Shown here: one piece after another, positions 25,318 through 34,109 of the stretch
Numbering within the stretch: position 1 is the first letter of the stretch
Layout of the letters: each line of letters opens with the position of its first letter
From: Hydrogeniiclostridium mannosilyticum
GTDB lineage: Bacteria; Bacillota; Clostridia; Oscillospirales; Acutalibacteraceae
Direction: 5' to 3'
DNA length: 64,000 nt
Assembly: GCF_003268275.1 (NCBI RefSeq)
Contig: NZ_QLYR01000001.1
Location: forward strand, 620,001 to 684,000
Notes under the pieces: model-generated
Told to the model about the DNA's origin: nothing
The model's database searches: none
Seen by the model: the letters and a program-made list of their open reading frames with translations, nothing else
Position numbers and translations under genes: made by a program

Positions 25318-27420
25318 TTATGCCTTGCACCCGGGCCCCAGCAGAATTACAGCCTCGTAGGGCTGAAGCTGCAGGATATCCCCTGAACGAAGCGTCCCGA
25401 TGACTGCATCCACCCTGGGGGAGTAAACCTCGGCCTGCCCGGCAAAATGAAGTGTGATCTCCTGCCGCACAGCGCTGTCTTTACTGTTCACCAGCAATAC
25501 CCTGGTGCCCTCCTCGCCCTCTTTGCACATAGCCATCAGCATCGGCTGGGGCTCAGCAAGAACGATGGGCGCACGGCTCGGAATTTCCAGCAGCTCGACC
25601 AGCTCCCGTTGCGTTCTGAACGCCTTGGCGCCTGCGCCGCACAGTGCCGTACAGTGCGCATGGAACGCCTCACAGTCCTGAGCATAAACCGGCAGCCCCT
25701 CTTTTACCAGCCGTTCTACAGCCTTCAGCAGCGCCTCGCCCGTCTCACAGGCCGGCAGCACCAAGGCCTGTACCGCAATATCGCCAAAGCGGAAAGCCCC
25801 CTGTTCACAGGTCCCCTTTTGCAGGATCTCCAGATCAACAAAGCGAAAATCGGACTGGTGGCCCAGGATGGTGTACATTGCCTCTGACATACTATCCGCG
25901 GAGGCATCCATCATATTCTGCAAGGCAGGGTCTCCAAGGCCGTTCTCCGGCACATAATAGGCGTTCATGGTTTCGATGGGATAATAAAGCGCATACGGTG
26001 TGCGGAGTCTTCCCGCCGCCATCCGCTCCGCCGTACCGGAAATGGCGCGGTTCCAAACCTGAAAATCCGGCTGGGGCTGGGCGGTGTCCAGATAATACGA
26101 GGTAAAAATGTCCACGCCCAGCGCCAGCTGAAGCAGCGGCGCTGCAAGCATCTGCTCCTTGCTTACCTTGCCGCCCTCAACATGGGCGGAGGACTCACTC
26201 ATCACATGCTTTCTGCCGTAGGCCGCCGCCACCGACGAAACCAACTTGGGCGTAAAGGCATCCGCCCAGTTCTTTTCGGGGACGGAGCTCAGCATGTCGA
26301 TTCCGGGGTAGGTCATGTGGCGCAATAAGGAGAAGAAATTCCCCTCAAAAACGGGATGGAGACGGATGTCGTCCTCCAGCAGTATATGGCCGGAAAACGG
26401 CAGTCCATGCTCCTTACAGTACTCCGCAATCTGCATAAAAAAGCTGGCTTCGTATAAATCCGTCAGCGTCTGGTAAAAGTCGCGGCGCACCTGCTTTGCC
26501 CGTTCTGATTTGCCCAAAAACAGGTAAAGCAGCACCGGCGCTAGGGCGTAGCCCCTCTTCTCCTCGAAGGCTCGTTCCACGTCCGGGCCCCAATTTACCG
26601 GTGGATAAAGCGCAATGGTGTCATCAAATGGGTCGTAAACATCGTCCGGGTACAGCCCGGCATTGATATATTTGCCCATATAGGACGGTTCATCGGTAAA
26701 AATCGCTTCGATCCCGCCGCCGTTGCCTGTAAATTGGTCGCCGACGTGGTCCGTATATTTCTGGTATGTGTTGCGCAGAAAGGCAGCCACTGCTTTTTTA
26801 TTGGAAACATCGATATAGCGGCGGCTTTCGCAGACATTATGCTGCGCATGCGCGCCTTCATAAAACGGTTTTTCAATAAAATAAACCAGCAGCAGCTCCC
26901 GCCCGCTCTCATTGACCACCGTGATCTTCTCCTGGGTGTCGCGCACCGCATAGGTACGGTACGGCGACTCCGCATGGATAGCTTGTATCCCCTCATCGGG
27001 CACCAGATATGCATAAGCGGCTATTCCGCGCGTATGCCCATGGGGAAAGGCCAGCTCCGCCGTTTCACCCGGCTGCACAAGCCGGTGCAGCAGCACAAGC
27101 GCCCGGGCTTCATAGGAGCGGTCCTCCGCCACTGTTTGGCCTCCGGCTCCGCCGCTGGGGTAGCCCTTTTCGTCATACAGCCAAACACGCAGATCCATCC
27201 GGCCGCATTGCTCAAGCACAAAACGGAGAACCTCCCATTCCTCTTCATCCTGCAAATAATTATTTTTAGCCGACACATTGGTAACGATGCCGGCATAGCC
27301 AAGGCCCTGAATCATTTTCAGCGTCTCTGCCGCCACACGTTTCTTTTCTTCAATAGCCGCCTGGGCCTCATAGGGAAAATCATGGATGAGGCGCAGGGCC
27401 CCAAAGGGATTTTTACTCAT
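25318..27420 (-). CDS. Large glycoside-hydrolase-like protein (GH106/rhamnosidase-like TIM barrel)
   Basis: 700 residues from the ATG at 27420, preceded by GGGAGGAG; the longer upstream frame lacks a start signal. No signal peptide, so cytosolic. The N-terminal half reads as a TIM barrel: GYAGIVTNVSAKNNYLQ, RVWLYDEKGYPSGGAGG, IEAIFTDEPSYMG (a likely acidic active-site strand) and LPFSGHILLEDD. Two further beta-rich parts follow. The pattern of WLYDEKxYPSG, DEP and GH-x-LLEDD resembles the large family of clostridial proteins related to GH106 alpha-L-rhamnosidases. The reaction is not proved. The protein at 56931-59573 shares the layout (WLLDDKHFPTGYANG, DEP, GHVVEDM). Terminator not evident. 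Confidence 0.65.
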   Translation of the reverse strand: MSKNPFGALRLIHDFPYEAQAAIEEKKRVAAETLKMIQGLGYAGIVTNVSAKNNYLQDEEEWEVLRFVLEQCGRMDLRVWLYDEKGYPSGGAGGQTVAEDRSYEARALVLLHRLVQPGETAELAFPHGHTRGIAAYAYLVPDEGIQAIHAESPYRTYAVRDTQEKITVVNESGRELLLVYFIEKPFYEGAHAQHNVCESRRYIDVSNKKAVAAFLRNTYQKYTDHVGDQFTGNGGGIEAIFTDEPSYMGKYINAGLYPDDVYDPFDDTIALYPPVNWGPDVERAFEEKRGYALAPVLLYLFLGKSERAKQVRRDFYQTLTDLYEASFFMQIAEYCKEHGLPFSGHILLEDDIRLHPVFEGNFFSLLRHMTYPGIDMLSSVPEKNWADAFTPKLVSSVAAAYGRKHVMSESSAHVEGGKVSKEQMLAAPLLQLALGVDIFTSYYLDTAQPQPDFQVWNRAISGTAERMAAGRLRTPYALYYPIETMNAYYVPENGLGDPALQNMMDASADSMSEAMYTILGHQSDFRFVDLEILQKGTCEQGAFRFGDIAVQALVLPACETGEALLKAVERLVKEGLPVYAQDCEAFHAHCTALCGAGAKAFRTQRELVELLEIPSRAPIVLAEPQPMLMAMCKEGEEGTRVLLVNSKDSAVRQEITLHFAGQAEVYSPRVDAVIGTLRSGDILQLQPYEAVILLGPGCKA

Positions 27421-27564
27421 AGTCAAACTCCTCCCGCCGGAACCATTCTGGCCGGTCTTCATTTCGCCGCTATTGTAGCATGATTTTCCCCCGATAACAA
27501 GACCCTTTTTTAGTTTCTCATGAAAACGCTGCTGGGCTTCCGCACAGAAAAAACGCATGAACAA

Positions 27565-27625
27565 ACAGATCCCTGCGTACGGCTCCTCCCGCATCAGGGG
27601 AAACAGCCGTACGCAGGGACCTGTT
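27565..27625 (-). terminator. Large hairpin terminator after trxA
   Basis: ACAGATCCCTGCGTACGGCT and its mirror AGCCGTACGCAGGGACCTGT form a 20-bp stem with one mismatch around a 21-base loop, between the thioredoxin gene and the glycosidase gene. The T-rich stretch after it on the minus strand is interrupted. Confidence 0.7.
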
Positions 27626-27653
27626 TTTATATACGGCAGCGAGGCCGCCGGTT

Positions 27654-27977
27654 TTATGCCAGCGCTCCGTCCAGCATGTCGCAGTAATTGTCAAAGGAAC
27701 GTGAGCCAACCGATTTTGCGGCAGCCGTCCCGTTTTTAAAGACAATAACCGTTGGAATGCTCATGACGGAAAACCGTTCCGCCAGTTCATTCTGTTCATC
27801 TACATCGACCTTGGCAATCACCGCGCGCCCGGCATATTTAACCGCTAATTGCTCCATAATCGGCGCAACCATCCGGCAGGGACCGCACCAGGTCGCCCAA
27901 AAATCTACCAAGACCACCGCGTTATCTGCCAGCAGCTTATCAAAATCATTTTTTGTTGCGTGAATGACTTCAGCCAT
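27654..27977 (-). CDS. trxA: Thioredoxin
   Basis: 107 residues from the ATG at 27977, the usual length; a frame start 21 bases earlier lacks a ribosome binding site. The redox motif WCGPC lies near 30-34 within FWATWCGPCRMVAPIM, and the cis-proline loop is SIPTVIVFKNG. It is a cytosolic disulfide reductase for ribonucleotide reductase, peroxiredoxins and other proteins, charged by thioredoxin reductase (not in the window). It follows the cyclophilin lipoprotein gene on the same strand with a 128-base gap, so it may have its own promoter. Confidence 0.95.
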   Translation of the reverse strand: MAEVIHATKNDFDKLLADNAVVLVDFWATWCGPCRMVAPIMEQLAVKYAGRAVIAKVDVDEQNELAERFSVMSIPTVIVFKNGTAAAKSVGSRSFDNYCDMLDGALA

Positions 27978-28105
27978 TTCCAGCACCCCTTTTCTCATAT
28001 GCTTTTTAATCTATTTTCCGAGAAGCGCCGAGCCCCTGCACCTACCGTGTGCCGTTACCCATGGCACGGGTCCGTTATTTTTCGGTATTGTCCGAAAATA
28101 ACCGA

Positions 28106-28978
28106 TCATTCCGCATGATAGGTAACCAGCTCCGCCTTCTCAATCACGACATCCTCCACCGGCTTATCGTCAGCGGTTTCAACCGCGGCAATCGCATCTA
28201 CAACGTCCATGCCTTCAAATACCTGGCCGAAAACCGTATGCAGATAATCGAGGTGCGGCGTACCGCCGATCTGCCTGTAAACATCAACCGCTTTCTCTAA
28301 AACAGCCTTATCCGCTTCCGGGACGCCCGCCGCCTGTTTATCCGACAATTCCTGGTTCAGCTCATTGACCAGCGTTTGCAGCTCCTCATCGCTGGCCCCT
28401 GCCGCCTGTTTATCTGCCAGCTCTTTTTTTGCTACGCGTATAAAACGATTCATGTACATGGTCAGCATAGCGTTTTCGGCGGTATCATCCGTCAGCTTAT
28501 CAGAGCACTGTACAATAAAGAACTGGCTTCCGTTGGTGTTTGCGCCGGCATTCGCCATAGACAGCGCGCCGCGCAGATTCAGCAGATTGGTATTAAATTC
28601 ATCTTCAAAATCTTCTCCAAAAGCACTCTCGCCGCCCTGGCCGGTTCCCTCCGGGTCTCCGCCTTGAATCATAAAATCGTTGATTACGCGGTGGAAGGTC
28701 ACGCCATTGTAGTAGCCCTTTTGAATCAGCTCCTTAAAATTTTGTACGGTCTTTGGCGCGGCATCCGGAAAAAGACGGATTTTGATTTCACCCATGTTGG
28801 TGGTCAGAACCGCGATTTCTTCGCCGTCTGCCGGCTTATCCAGCTGGTAGCCAACCTCTTTGCCATCGTCCGGGCGAATATTCCACTCTGTACCGCCGCT
28901 CGCTGGTTCACTTTGGCAGCCCGCGGCCGCCCCCACTATCATTACCCCGGCCAACAAAGCCGCAACTATTTTTTTCAT
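28106..28978 (-). CDS. Cyclophilin-type peptidyl-prolyl isomerase, lipoprotein
   Basis: 290 residues. A signal peptide with lipobox AAAGC (Cys near residue 21) makes it a membrane-anchored extracellular lipoprotein. The cyclophilin core is clear: [48 protein letters not shown], and late in the protein [15 protein letters not shown]. It accelerates proline isomerisation in exported proteins. Between FIVQ and [10 protein letters not shown], where short bacterial cyclophilins continue directly, about 75 extra helical residues are inserted. These include two near-copies of SDKQAAG or ADKQAAG 24 residues apart. No terminator was found before trxA. Confidence 0.9.
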   Translation of the reverse strand: MKKIVAALLAGVMIVGAAAGCQSEPASGGTEWNIRPDDGKEVGYQLDKPADGEEIAVLTTNMGEIKIRLFPDAAPKTVQNFKELIQKGYYNGVTFHRVINDFMIQGGDPEGTGQGGESAFGEDFEDEFNTNLLNLRGALSMANAGANTNGSQFFIVQCSDKLTDDTAENAMLTMYMNRFIRVAKKELADKQAAGASDEELQTLVNELNQELSDKQAAGVPEADKAVLEKAVDVYRQIGGTPHLDYLHTVFGQVFEGMDVVDAIAAVETADDKPVEDVVIEKAELVTYHAE

Positions 28979-29164
28979 ATACTAACAAACATCCTTCCAA
29001 ATATAATACCTTGTTCGGTTGTCTACCATTTTAATATACTTCGGCCAATTATGCAAGCCGCCTGGAAAACTTTAGAAAATAATCCTAATTTACATCCCTT
29101 TTCAGTATGCGCGGTAAATCCGGCGCATATAGATAAACGGAAGATAAAAGAGGAGGTTTGTTTA

Positions 29165-30115
29165 ATGAACAGCAATTTCAGCCCTGAAGGGTGGAGAATT
29201 GACACCCCCGAAAACAGAACGGCCATGCAAAATATATCCACGCTTACAGCGGCCTGCGCAGAGGGGCTTATTTTAGAGGGACGGGCGCTTGTCTGCGACA
29301 GCGAGCATAATTTACTGGTGGATTTGGGCGGCTGCAAGGGGATTATTCCCCGTGAAGAGGGCGCTTTGGGTATAAAAGAAGGCAGCGTGCGGGATATTGC
29401 CATTATCTCCCGTGTAAACCGCCCTGTCTGCTTTACCGTAACCGGGTTTCAAAAGGATGAGGAAGGCCGCACAACCGCCATTCTCTCCCGCAGAGCCGCG
29501 CAAGAAGACTGCCTGAACAGCTACATCCGCCAATTAAGCCCAGGAGATGTTGTCAACGCCCGAATTACCCACCTGGAGAATTTCGGCGCCTTCGCGGATA
29601 TTGGCTGCGGCGTTGTAGCGCTGCTGCCAATCGACGCCATTTCCGTCTCCCGCATTGACCACCCGAGAGAGCGCTTTGCCGTGGGCATGGATATCAGGGC
29701 TGTCGTCAAGTCTATTGAAGGCAACCGCATCACACTGAGCCATAAAGAACTGCTTGGCACCTGGGAGGAAAACGTCTCACGCTTTCATGCTGGGGAAACC
29801 GTTGCGGGAATTATCCGCAGCGTAGAGCCCTATGGGATTTTCGTTGAGCTGGCGCCAAATCTGGCGGGGCTTGCGGAGGCAAAGGAAAACGTATTGCCGG
29901 GCCAGCAGGCAAGTGTATATATTAAAAGCATTCTTCCCAACCGCATGAAGGTAAAGCTCGTCATCATTGACACCTTCGATTATACATATCGTCCCAGTGC
30001 GCCGGTCTATTTCTTTGAAGGCGCACATATGGATCGTTTCACCTATTCTCCGGCAGATTGCAGCCGGCAGATCGTAACCGATTTTTCCGAAGAGCTTACG
30101 GAAGCGGACAGCTGA
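29165..30115 (+). CDS. S1 RNA-binding domain protein
   Basis: 316 residues from the ATG at 29165, which has AAGAGGAGG upstream; the long open frame before it is antisense to the cyclophilin gene. Three S1-type OB folds can be traced. The first is degenerate (LVDLGGCKGIIPREEG), the second is canonical (GDVVNARITHLENFGAFADIG) and ends in ITLSHKELLG, and the third is GETVAGIIRSVEPYGIFVELAPNLAGLAE. It resembles the RpsA-like proteins of clostridia but is far shorter than ribosomal S1. Probable role: binding mRNA or ribosomes in the cytosol; the exact function is unknown. It is divergent from the cyclophilin gene and ends at a terminator. Confidence 0.85.
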   Translation: MNSNFSPEGWRIDTPENRTAMQNISTLTAACAEGLILEGRALVCDSEHNLLVDLGGCKGIIPREEGALGIKEGSVRDIAIISRVNRPVCFTVTGFQKDEEGRTTAILSRRAAQEDCLNSYIRQLSPGDVVNARITHLENFGAFADIGCGVVALLPIDAISVSRIDHPRERFAVGMDIRAVVKSIEGNRITLSHKELLGTWEENVSRFHAGETVAGIIRSVEPYGIFVELAPNLAGLAEAKENVLPGQQASVYIKSILPNRMKVKLVIIDTFDYTYRPSAPVYFFEGAHMDRFTYSPADCSRQIVTDFSEELTEADS

Positions 30116-30206
30116 GCCTCTCTGGCGCAGCGCTCTTCCGGCCTGCGTCCATTGTGGAAAGAAGCCTGCACGCGGGCGCCTTTATTACAAAATATTCCGT
30201 AAAATG

Positions 30207-30246
30207 AAAGCCTTCCTGCCGCGATATAACGCAGCGGGAAGGCTTT
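30207..30246. terminator. Bidirectional terminator between the S1 gene and the NlpC/P60 gene
   Basis: AAAGCCTTCC(TGC) and (GCA..)GGAAGGCTTT form the stem. It lies between two convergent genes, 30115 and 30266. Confidence 0.75.
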
Positions 30247-30265
30247 GTGCTAAATTCCAGCAGGA

Positions 30266-31807
30266 TTATTTTTTTATTTTTTTCAATAGGCCGCCTGCCA
30301 TACCCTGCACTCTCTCCGCAAGAACCACTGTCTGGCCGTTTATCCGCATTTTGCGGAATACAAAGATCACCGAGGTCAGACTAACGCAAAGCACTACCAG
30401 CAGGAAAGCAACCACACTGTTGCCATTGTCCTCCTCGGCGGGCTCAATTTCCGCCGTCATCACGGCAGCTTCAACCGTAGGAATAAAGGCCGATCGGGCA
30501 GCTTTACTGGCCGTATCGTCGCTCCTCGTAAGAGAAGCGGTGGAAATTTCTGAAGATACCGGCGTATATTGGCCCGTAGTGTCCACCGCTAGGTTACACA
30601 GAAAAGCGGTGGCATCCGCAAGATCCTCTACACGGACAGCTTTGGGCGCGCTCTCGGCATAAAGCCCCTCCAGCGCTGCGGCATCCATAATGCCGTTCTC
30701 TTCCAAGCCTACAGCCTTTTGATATTTCAAAACCGCTGCCTTAGTCGCCTCGCCATAAAAGGTGCTTGTTTCTCCGCTCATGTAGCCCAGTTCCACCAAA
30801 CGCTCCTGCATTTGATGAACCAGACTGCTGTGCATGTCAGGGTAAATGGTTCCCTTGCTGGGGTTTTCCGGCGCGTTGCTGCCGAAGAGGCTTTTTTGCG
30901 TCTCGACCGTCGCCTCGCCAGTCACTTCCAGATCCGCTTCCTTCTGATAGAGCGCGATTGCATCATAAAGCGCATAATCGTAATAATCGTTGATTCCCTC
31001 ATAATAATAACCCAGGTCGCTCAGACGCTGCTGCATGGACTTGACCGCCGATCCCTGAGCGCCCACGGACAGCTTTGTATAGGACGGCTCCTGTACAGTC
31101 TTTGGGGCCGGGCTCGCCGTACTGGAGGAGCCGCTTTTCGCGGCAGCCTGTCCACTGCCGCCAGCCGGCGCCGCCACCTGATTTGCGGTATCCCCGCCCG
31201 AGGGGCCGCCGCCCTGGACCGTTCCGTTGGCGTTAAAGGTATAAGACGTGCCGTCGATGGTTTTGGTACAGCTGACTACATACTGGCCGTTTTCATAATA
31301 ATATTTATTGCCGTTAAATGTCACCCAGCCCGTTGTAGGATAGGACACGCCGGGCACCTTATACCAGCGGGCCGATGTTCCCCATAGCCTTGTGGTGACA
31401 GCCTGATAACGCATATTGACGCCGGGCTCGCTGTTATCCACAAACATGCCGTTGCCCACATAGACGCCCACATGTCCCGGTTTCCATAGGCCCAGGCCAT
31501 GTATTCTCGGAATGGAGGAAATAGGGCCCGATTCACTGGAGCCGTTGATTTGCCCGGAACTGCTCCGCGGTGTAGCGCCGTTCGTATAAACATACATCAA
31601 GCCGGAGCAATCGGTTACCCCCCAAGAGGCTGCGCCGTATTGATATTTCCAGCCCTGATTGTAAGCCATAATTGCAAATTCAGCCAGGCCGGCGCCGGTT
31701 TTTCCGCCCGCCGCCTCAACGGTTGCCGGGGCGGCAATATGAACCGCAGCCGCTGTAAACAACGCCATCATTGCAGCCATTACACGCTTAAAAACTTTTT
31801 TTCGCAT
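30266..31807 (-). CDS. NlpC/P60 peptidoglycan hydrolase with two PG-binding domains and a C-terminal membrane anchor
   Basis: 513 residues from the ATG at 31807. A signal peptide occupies residues 1-35. The NlpC/P60 domain (about 40-165) has its catalytic Cys in TDCSGLMYVY and His in KPGHVGVYVG. Next is a tyrosine-rich wall-binding-like repeat (FNGNKYYYENGQYV), a Ser/Gly/Ala linker, and two PG_binding_1 domains (MQQRLSDLGYY..., MQERLVELGYM...). A hydrophobic helix near the end (VVAFLLVVLCVSLTSVIFVF) followed by a basic tail anchors the protein in the membrane. The enzyme would cut D-Glu-DAP peptide bonds in the wall. WalR-like boxes surround the candidate -10 upstream. Confidence 0.9.
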   Translation of the reverse strand: MRKKVFKRVMAAMMALFTAAAVHIAAPATVEAAGGKTGAGLAEFAIMAYNQGWKYQYGAASWGVTDCSGLMYVYTNGATPRSSSGQINGSSESGPISSIPRIHGLGLWKPGHVGVYVGNGMFVDNSEPGVNMRYQAVTTRLWGTSARWYKVPGVSYPTTGWVTFNGNKYYYENGQYVVSCTKTIDGTSYTFNANGTVQGGGPSGGDTANQVAAPAGGSGQAAAKSGSSSTASPAPKTVQEPSYTKLSVGAQGSAVKSMQQRLSDLGYYYEGINDYYDYALYDAIALYQKEADLEVTGEATVETQKSLFGSNAPENPSKGTIYPDMHSSLVHQMQERLVELGYMSGETSTFYGEATKAAVLKYQKAVGLEENGIMDAAALEGLYAESAPKAVRVEDLADATAFLCNLAVDTTGQYTPVSSEISTASLTRSDDTASKAARSAFIPTVEAAVMTAEIEPAEEDNGNSVVAFLLVVLCVSLTSVIFVFRKMRINGQTVVLAERVQGMAGGLLKKIKK

Positions 31808-31885
31808 GGAGAAGGGTCCCTCCCTGAACCAGTCATGAAACATTCCTGTAATTTATCTCATTTTTGTTATTGATTTCTTTTGAAC

Positions 31886-31933
31886 TGTAACCATTTTGTA
31901 ACAAGTTGGTTACAGTCTATCATAGTTGTTACA
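31886..31933. promoter_or_regulatory. Cluster of four TGTAAC/GTTACA half-sites (WalR-like) and -10 of the NlpC/P60 gene
   Basis: TGTAAC-N5-TGTAAC (31886-31902) fits the WalR consensus TGTWAH-N5-TGTWAH on the plus strand. Two more copies on the other strand, at 31909-31914 and 31928-31933, flank a TATGAT (31919-31924, minus strand) that suits a -10. No good -35 precedes it, as expected for an activated promoter. WalR controls wall hydrolase genes in Firmicutes. Confidence 0.5.
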
Positions 31934-32046
31934 GAAATGCAACCCTTTTCCCGACGAAACAGAAAAAATTCACAAATTATCTTTAAATCTGGCGGAGGTT
32001 TCCTTCAATATTGTAAATATCCGGAAAACGCTTTTTCAGGCGCGCC

Positions 32047-33807
32047 TCATGACCTTGTCAGCTGCTCTGGCAACGCCGGGCCCGGCGTTACATAAACAGT
32101 ATTGTAACCAACATAAATCACCCGGCCGGGCTTCGCGCCGCTCGGTTTGCTGACGTTGCGCACCTGTGTATAATCCACCGGCACCTGGGCGGACTCGCGC
32201 GCCCTGCTGAAATAAGCCGCAAGTTGAGCAGCCTCCAGCATGGAGCTCTCCGGCGGCTCCTTTCCCCCTGTAACCAAAATGGTGTGGGAACCGGGAATGT
32301 TCTTAGTGTGGAACCAATAATCATTATTGGCAGCTTTTTTTAGGGTGAGCTGATCGTTTTGCCGGTTGTTGCGGCCGACTAAAATCGGCAGGCCGTCACT
32401 GGACAGGAAGGAAAGCGGCTGCGTCCCCTGCGGCGGTTTCTGCTTGCCCTTGGGTGGACGGATATAGCCCTGCTCCACCAGCTCTTGCCGGATTTCCGCC
32501 AGCTCCCGTTCTGTCTGCGCACGGCTGAGCTCCTCAAAGACCGTGTCGATGTACTGCAGCTCTTCCTCCGCCAGGGCGATTTGCTCCGTCAAATATTTCT
32601 CGGCTGTATTGGCCTTTCGGTATTCCTTAAAATATTTCTGGGCATTCTGCGCGGGCGTAAGCAGCGGGTCCATCGAAATGCGGAGCAGGGGCAGGCCCTC
32701 CTCATAAAAATTTTCAAGCTCAGCCGCCGCCATTCCCTTTTGCAGCCGGTACAGGTTGGCGTTGATCAGCTCGCCGCACAAGCGCAGCTCTTCCCTCTTG
32801 GCGCATTGCTCCAGCTCCAGGCGCTGCTTGCCAATTTTATGCTCCAGCCGTTCCGCCGTATTGGTGAGCAGGCGCAGAATATCCTGGGCACGCGTGCGCA
32901 TGCGCTCAATCTGGTCCTTCTCCCCATAAAAGTCCTCCAAAAGCACGGAGAATGTCTCTTTTCGGCTGACAATGGCGCTTAAGCCGTATTGCTCAATCGG
33001 TATGAAGGAAAAATCCTTTGGCTTTCCAGTCATATCTGCAACCATATGGGGCACGCCGTCCGCCCGGCGAACGGTATCAAAAAGCCTTGAGAGGAAAAAA
33101 CGCAGCCGATCCCACTGCTCCGGGGTCAGCTCATACAGCGTGCGGTCCGCCCCGCGCAGCGTTTGGTGGGAAAGCTCCCGGCACACAACCGGCGAAACAC
33201 CCTGCAGGGTATTCAGCAGAGCTTTGGAAAGCGCAATGTCGCTATTGCCGGTACGGAGGCCCGCCACCACCTCTTCAGCCGGTACCTCAAGCGCGCATCG
33301 TTTGTCCTGCGGCGGCGGCGCCTGGTAGCTGAGTCCCGGTAACACCAGGCGTGCCGAGGACATTTCTGCATCCACCCGCTTCAGCGAATCGATGACCTTA
33401 TTCTGTTCGTCCACAAAAATAATATTGCTGTAGCGCCCCATAATCTCCATGTAAATAGAAAGCTCCACCCGGTCCCCCAGCTCGTTTACGGCGTCAAAGA
33501 CCAGACGCAGCACACGGTCAAGCCCCTGCTGCTCTACCCGTAGCAGGCGGGCACCGGACAGCCGTTTGCGCATTAGCATGCACAGCATGGGCGGCTGCTT
33601 GGGATTTTCCGGAATGGACCTGGTAAAATGAATGCGCGCGCTGTTCGCTCGAGCAGAAAGCAGCAGGTTAAAATGATCCGTACGCGTTCTCATCTGCAAA
33701 ACCATTTCTTCCCTGTTTGGCTGGTAGACCTTGTCCACTCTGGCCTCAAGTGCCCGGGACTCAAGCTCTACCTTTAAATGCCTTAAAAAAGAACCATCCA
33801 GCGCCAC
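32047..33807 (-). CDS. rqcH: RqcH (NFACT family, Rqc2 homologue / fibronectin-binding protein A-type)
   Basis: 586 residues, full length. RqcH binds stalled 50S subunits and directs C-terminal alanine tailing of incomplete peptides for degradation. The NFACT-N domain opens with DGSFLRHLKVELESRALEARV and YQPNREEMVLQ. Two helix-hairpin segments and a long coiled coil (roughly 290-440) follow, then the NFACT-R domain with GRNNRQNDQLTLKKA and DYWFHTKNIPGSHTI. The start is GTG at 33807 with AAAAGGAGG upstream. A 300-base gene-free structured region separates it from the Nif3 gene; this may be a leader or a separate RNA. Older annotation calls the family FbpA. Confidence 0.95.
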   Translation of the reverse strand: MALDGSFLRHLKVELESRALEARVDKVYQPNREEMVLQMRTRTDHFNLLLSARANSARIHFTRSIPENPKQPPMLCMLMRKRLSGARLLRVEQQGLDRVLRLVFDAVNELGDRVELSIYMEIMGRYSNIIFVDEQNKVIDSLKRVDAEMSSARLVLPGLSYQAPPPQDKRCALEVPAEEVVAGLRTGNSDIALSKALLNTLQGVSPVVCRELSHQTLRGADRTLYELTPEQWDRLRFFLSRLFDTVRRADGVPHMVADMTGKPKDFSFIPIEQYGLSAIVSRKETFSVLLEDFYGEKDQIERMRTRAQDILRLLTNTAERLEHKIGKQRLELEQCAKREELRLCGELINANLYRLQKGMAAAELENFYEEGLPLLRISMDPLLTPAQNAQKYFKEYRKANTAEKYLTEQIALAEEELQYIDTVFEELSRAQTERELAEIRQELVEQGYIRPPKGKQKPPQGTQPLSFLSSDGLPILVGRNNRQNDQLTLKKAANNDYWFHTKNIPGSHTILVTGGKEPPESSMLEAAQLAAYFSRARESAQVPVDYTQVRNVSKPSGAKPGRVIYVGYNTVYVTPGPALPEQLTRS

Positions 33808-33827
33808 TGGTCACACCCTCCTTTTCA

Positions 33828-34106
33828 ATCCGGTTTGATTCCCGGCCACGGCCGGAATTGTTTGTGTGGCGAATGCCGGCTTGCGGGCCGCCGGCCCGTT
33901 ACCCGTTCTGGGCAGTGCCCTCATTCGCCTACCATGCCTCTCTAACTTTTGTTTACAGATCGCCCAAAGGCTTTGCTTTGGCGACGGTACCCTCCGTCCT
34001 TACCGGCTGCGGCTGACTCTCCCGGGCCGCGGCCGAACGTAAAAGATGGCGCCCAAAATAATAGGCATGATCCCCTGTTCTCCATCTTCAACTTGTTATT
34101 ACCCAC
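33828..34106 (-). ncRNA. Candidate structured non-coding RNA or long structured leader of rqcH
   Basis: No plausible ORF with a start signal occupies this 300-base gap, yet on the minus strand at least seven hairpins follow one another. They are GATGG/CCATC; CGGCCGCGG/CCGCAGCCG; GACGG-AGGGTA-CCGTC; CGCCAAAG/CTTTGGGCG; and GGCGAATG/CATTCGCC enclosing GGGC-ACT-GCCC and CGGGCC-GGC-GGCCCG. Last comes ATTCCGGCC-GT-GGCCGGGAAT. Single-stranded stretches such as CTGTAAACAAAAGTTAGAGAGGCATGGTA separate them. It lacks the recognisable cores of tmRNA, SRP RNA, RNase P and 6S RNA. A raiA-type or other clostridial structured RNA is possible. No promoter was recognised. Confidence 0.45.
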
Positions 34107-34109
34107 ACC

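Noticed and set aside
28376-29164. Upstream extension of the S1-domain ORF
   Set aside because: It is antisense to the cyclophilin gene; the ATG at 29165 has a strong AAGAGGAGG box.
33717-34016. Plus-strand 99-residue ORF across the rqcH start and the gap
   Set aside because: No start signal, low-complexity Pro/Arg-rich product; the interval is better explained as structured RNA.
33828-34106. Identification of the structured region as RNase P RNA, tmRNA, SRP RNA or 6S RNA
   Set aside because: The conserved cores I would expect for each (such as GAGGAAAGTCC of RNase P or a tRNA-like CCA end of tmRNA) are absent.
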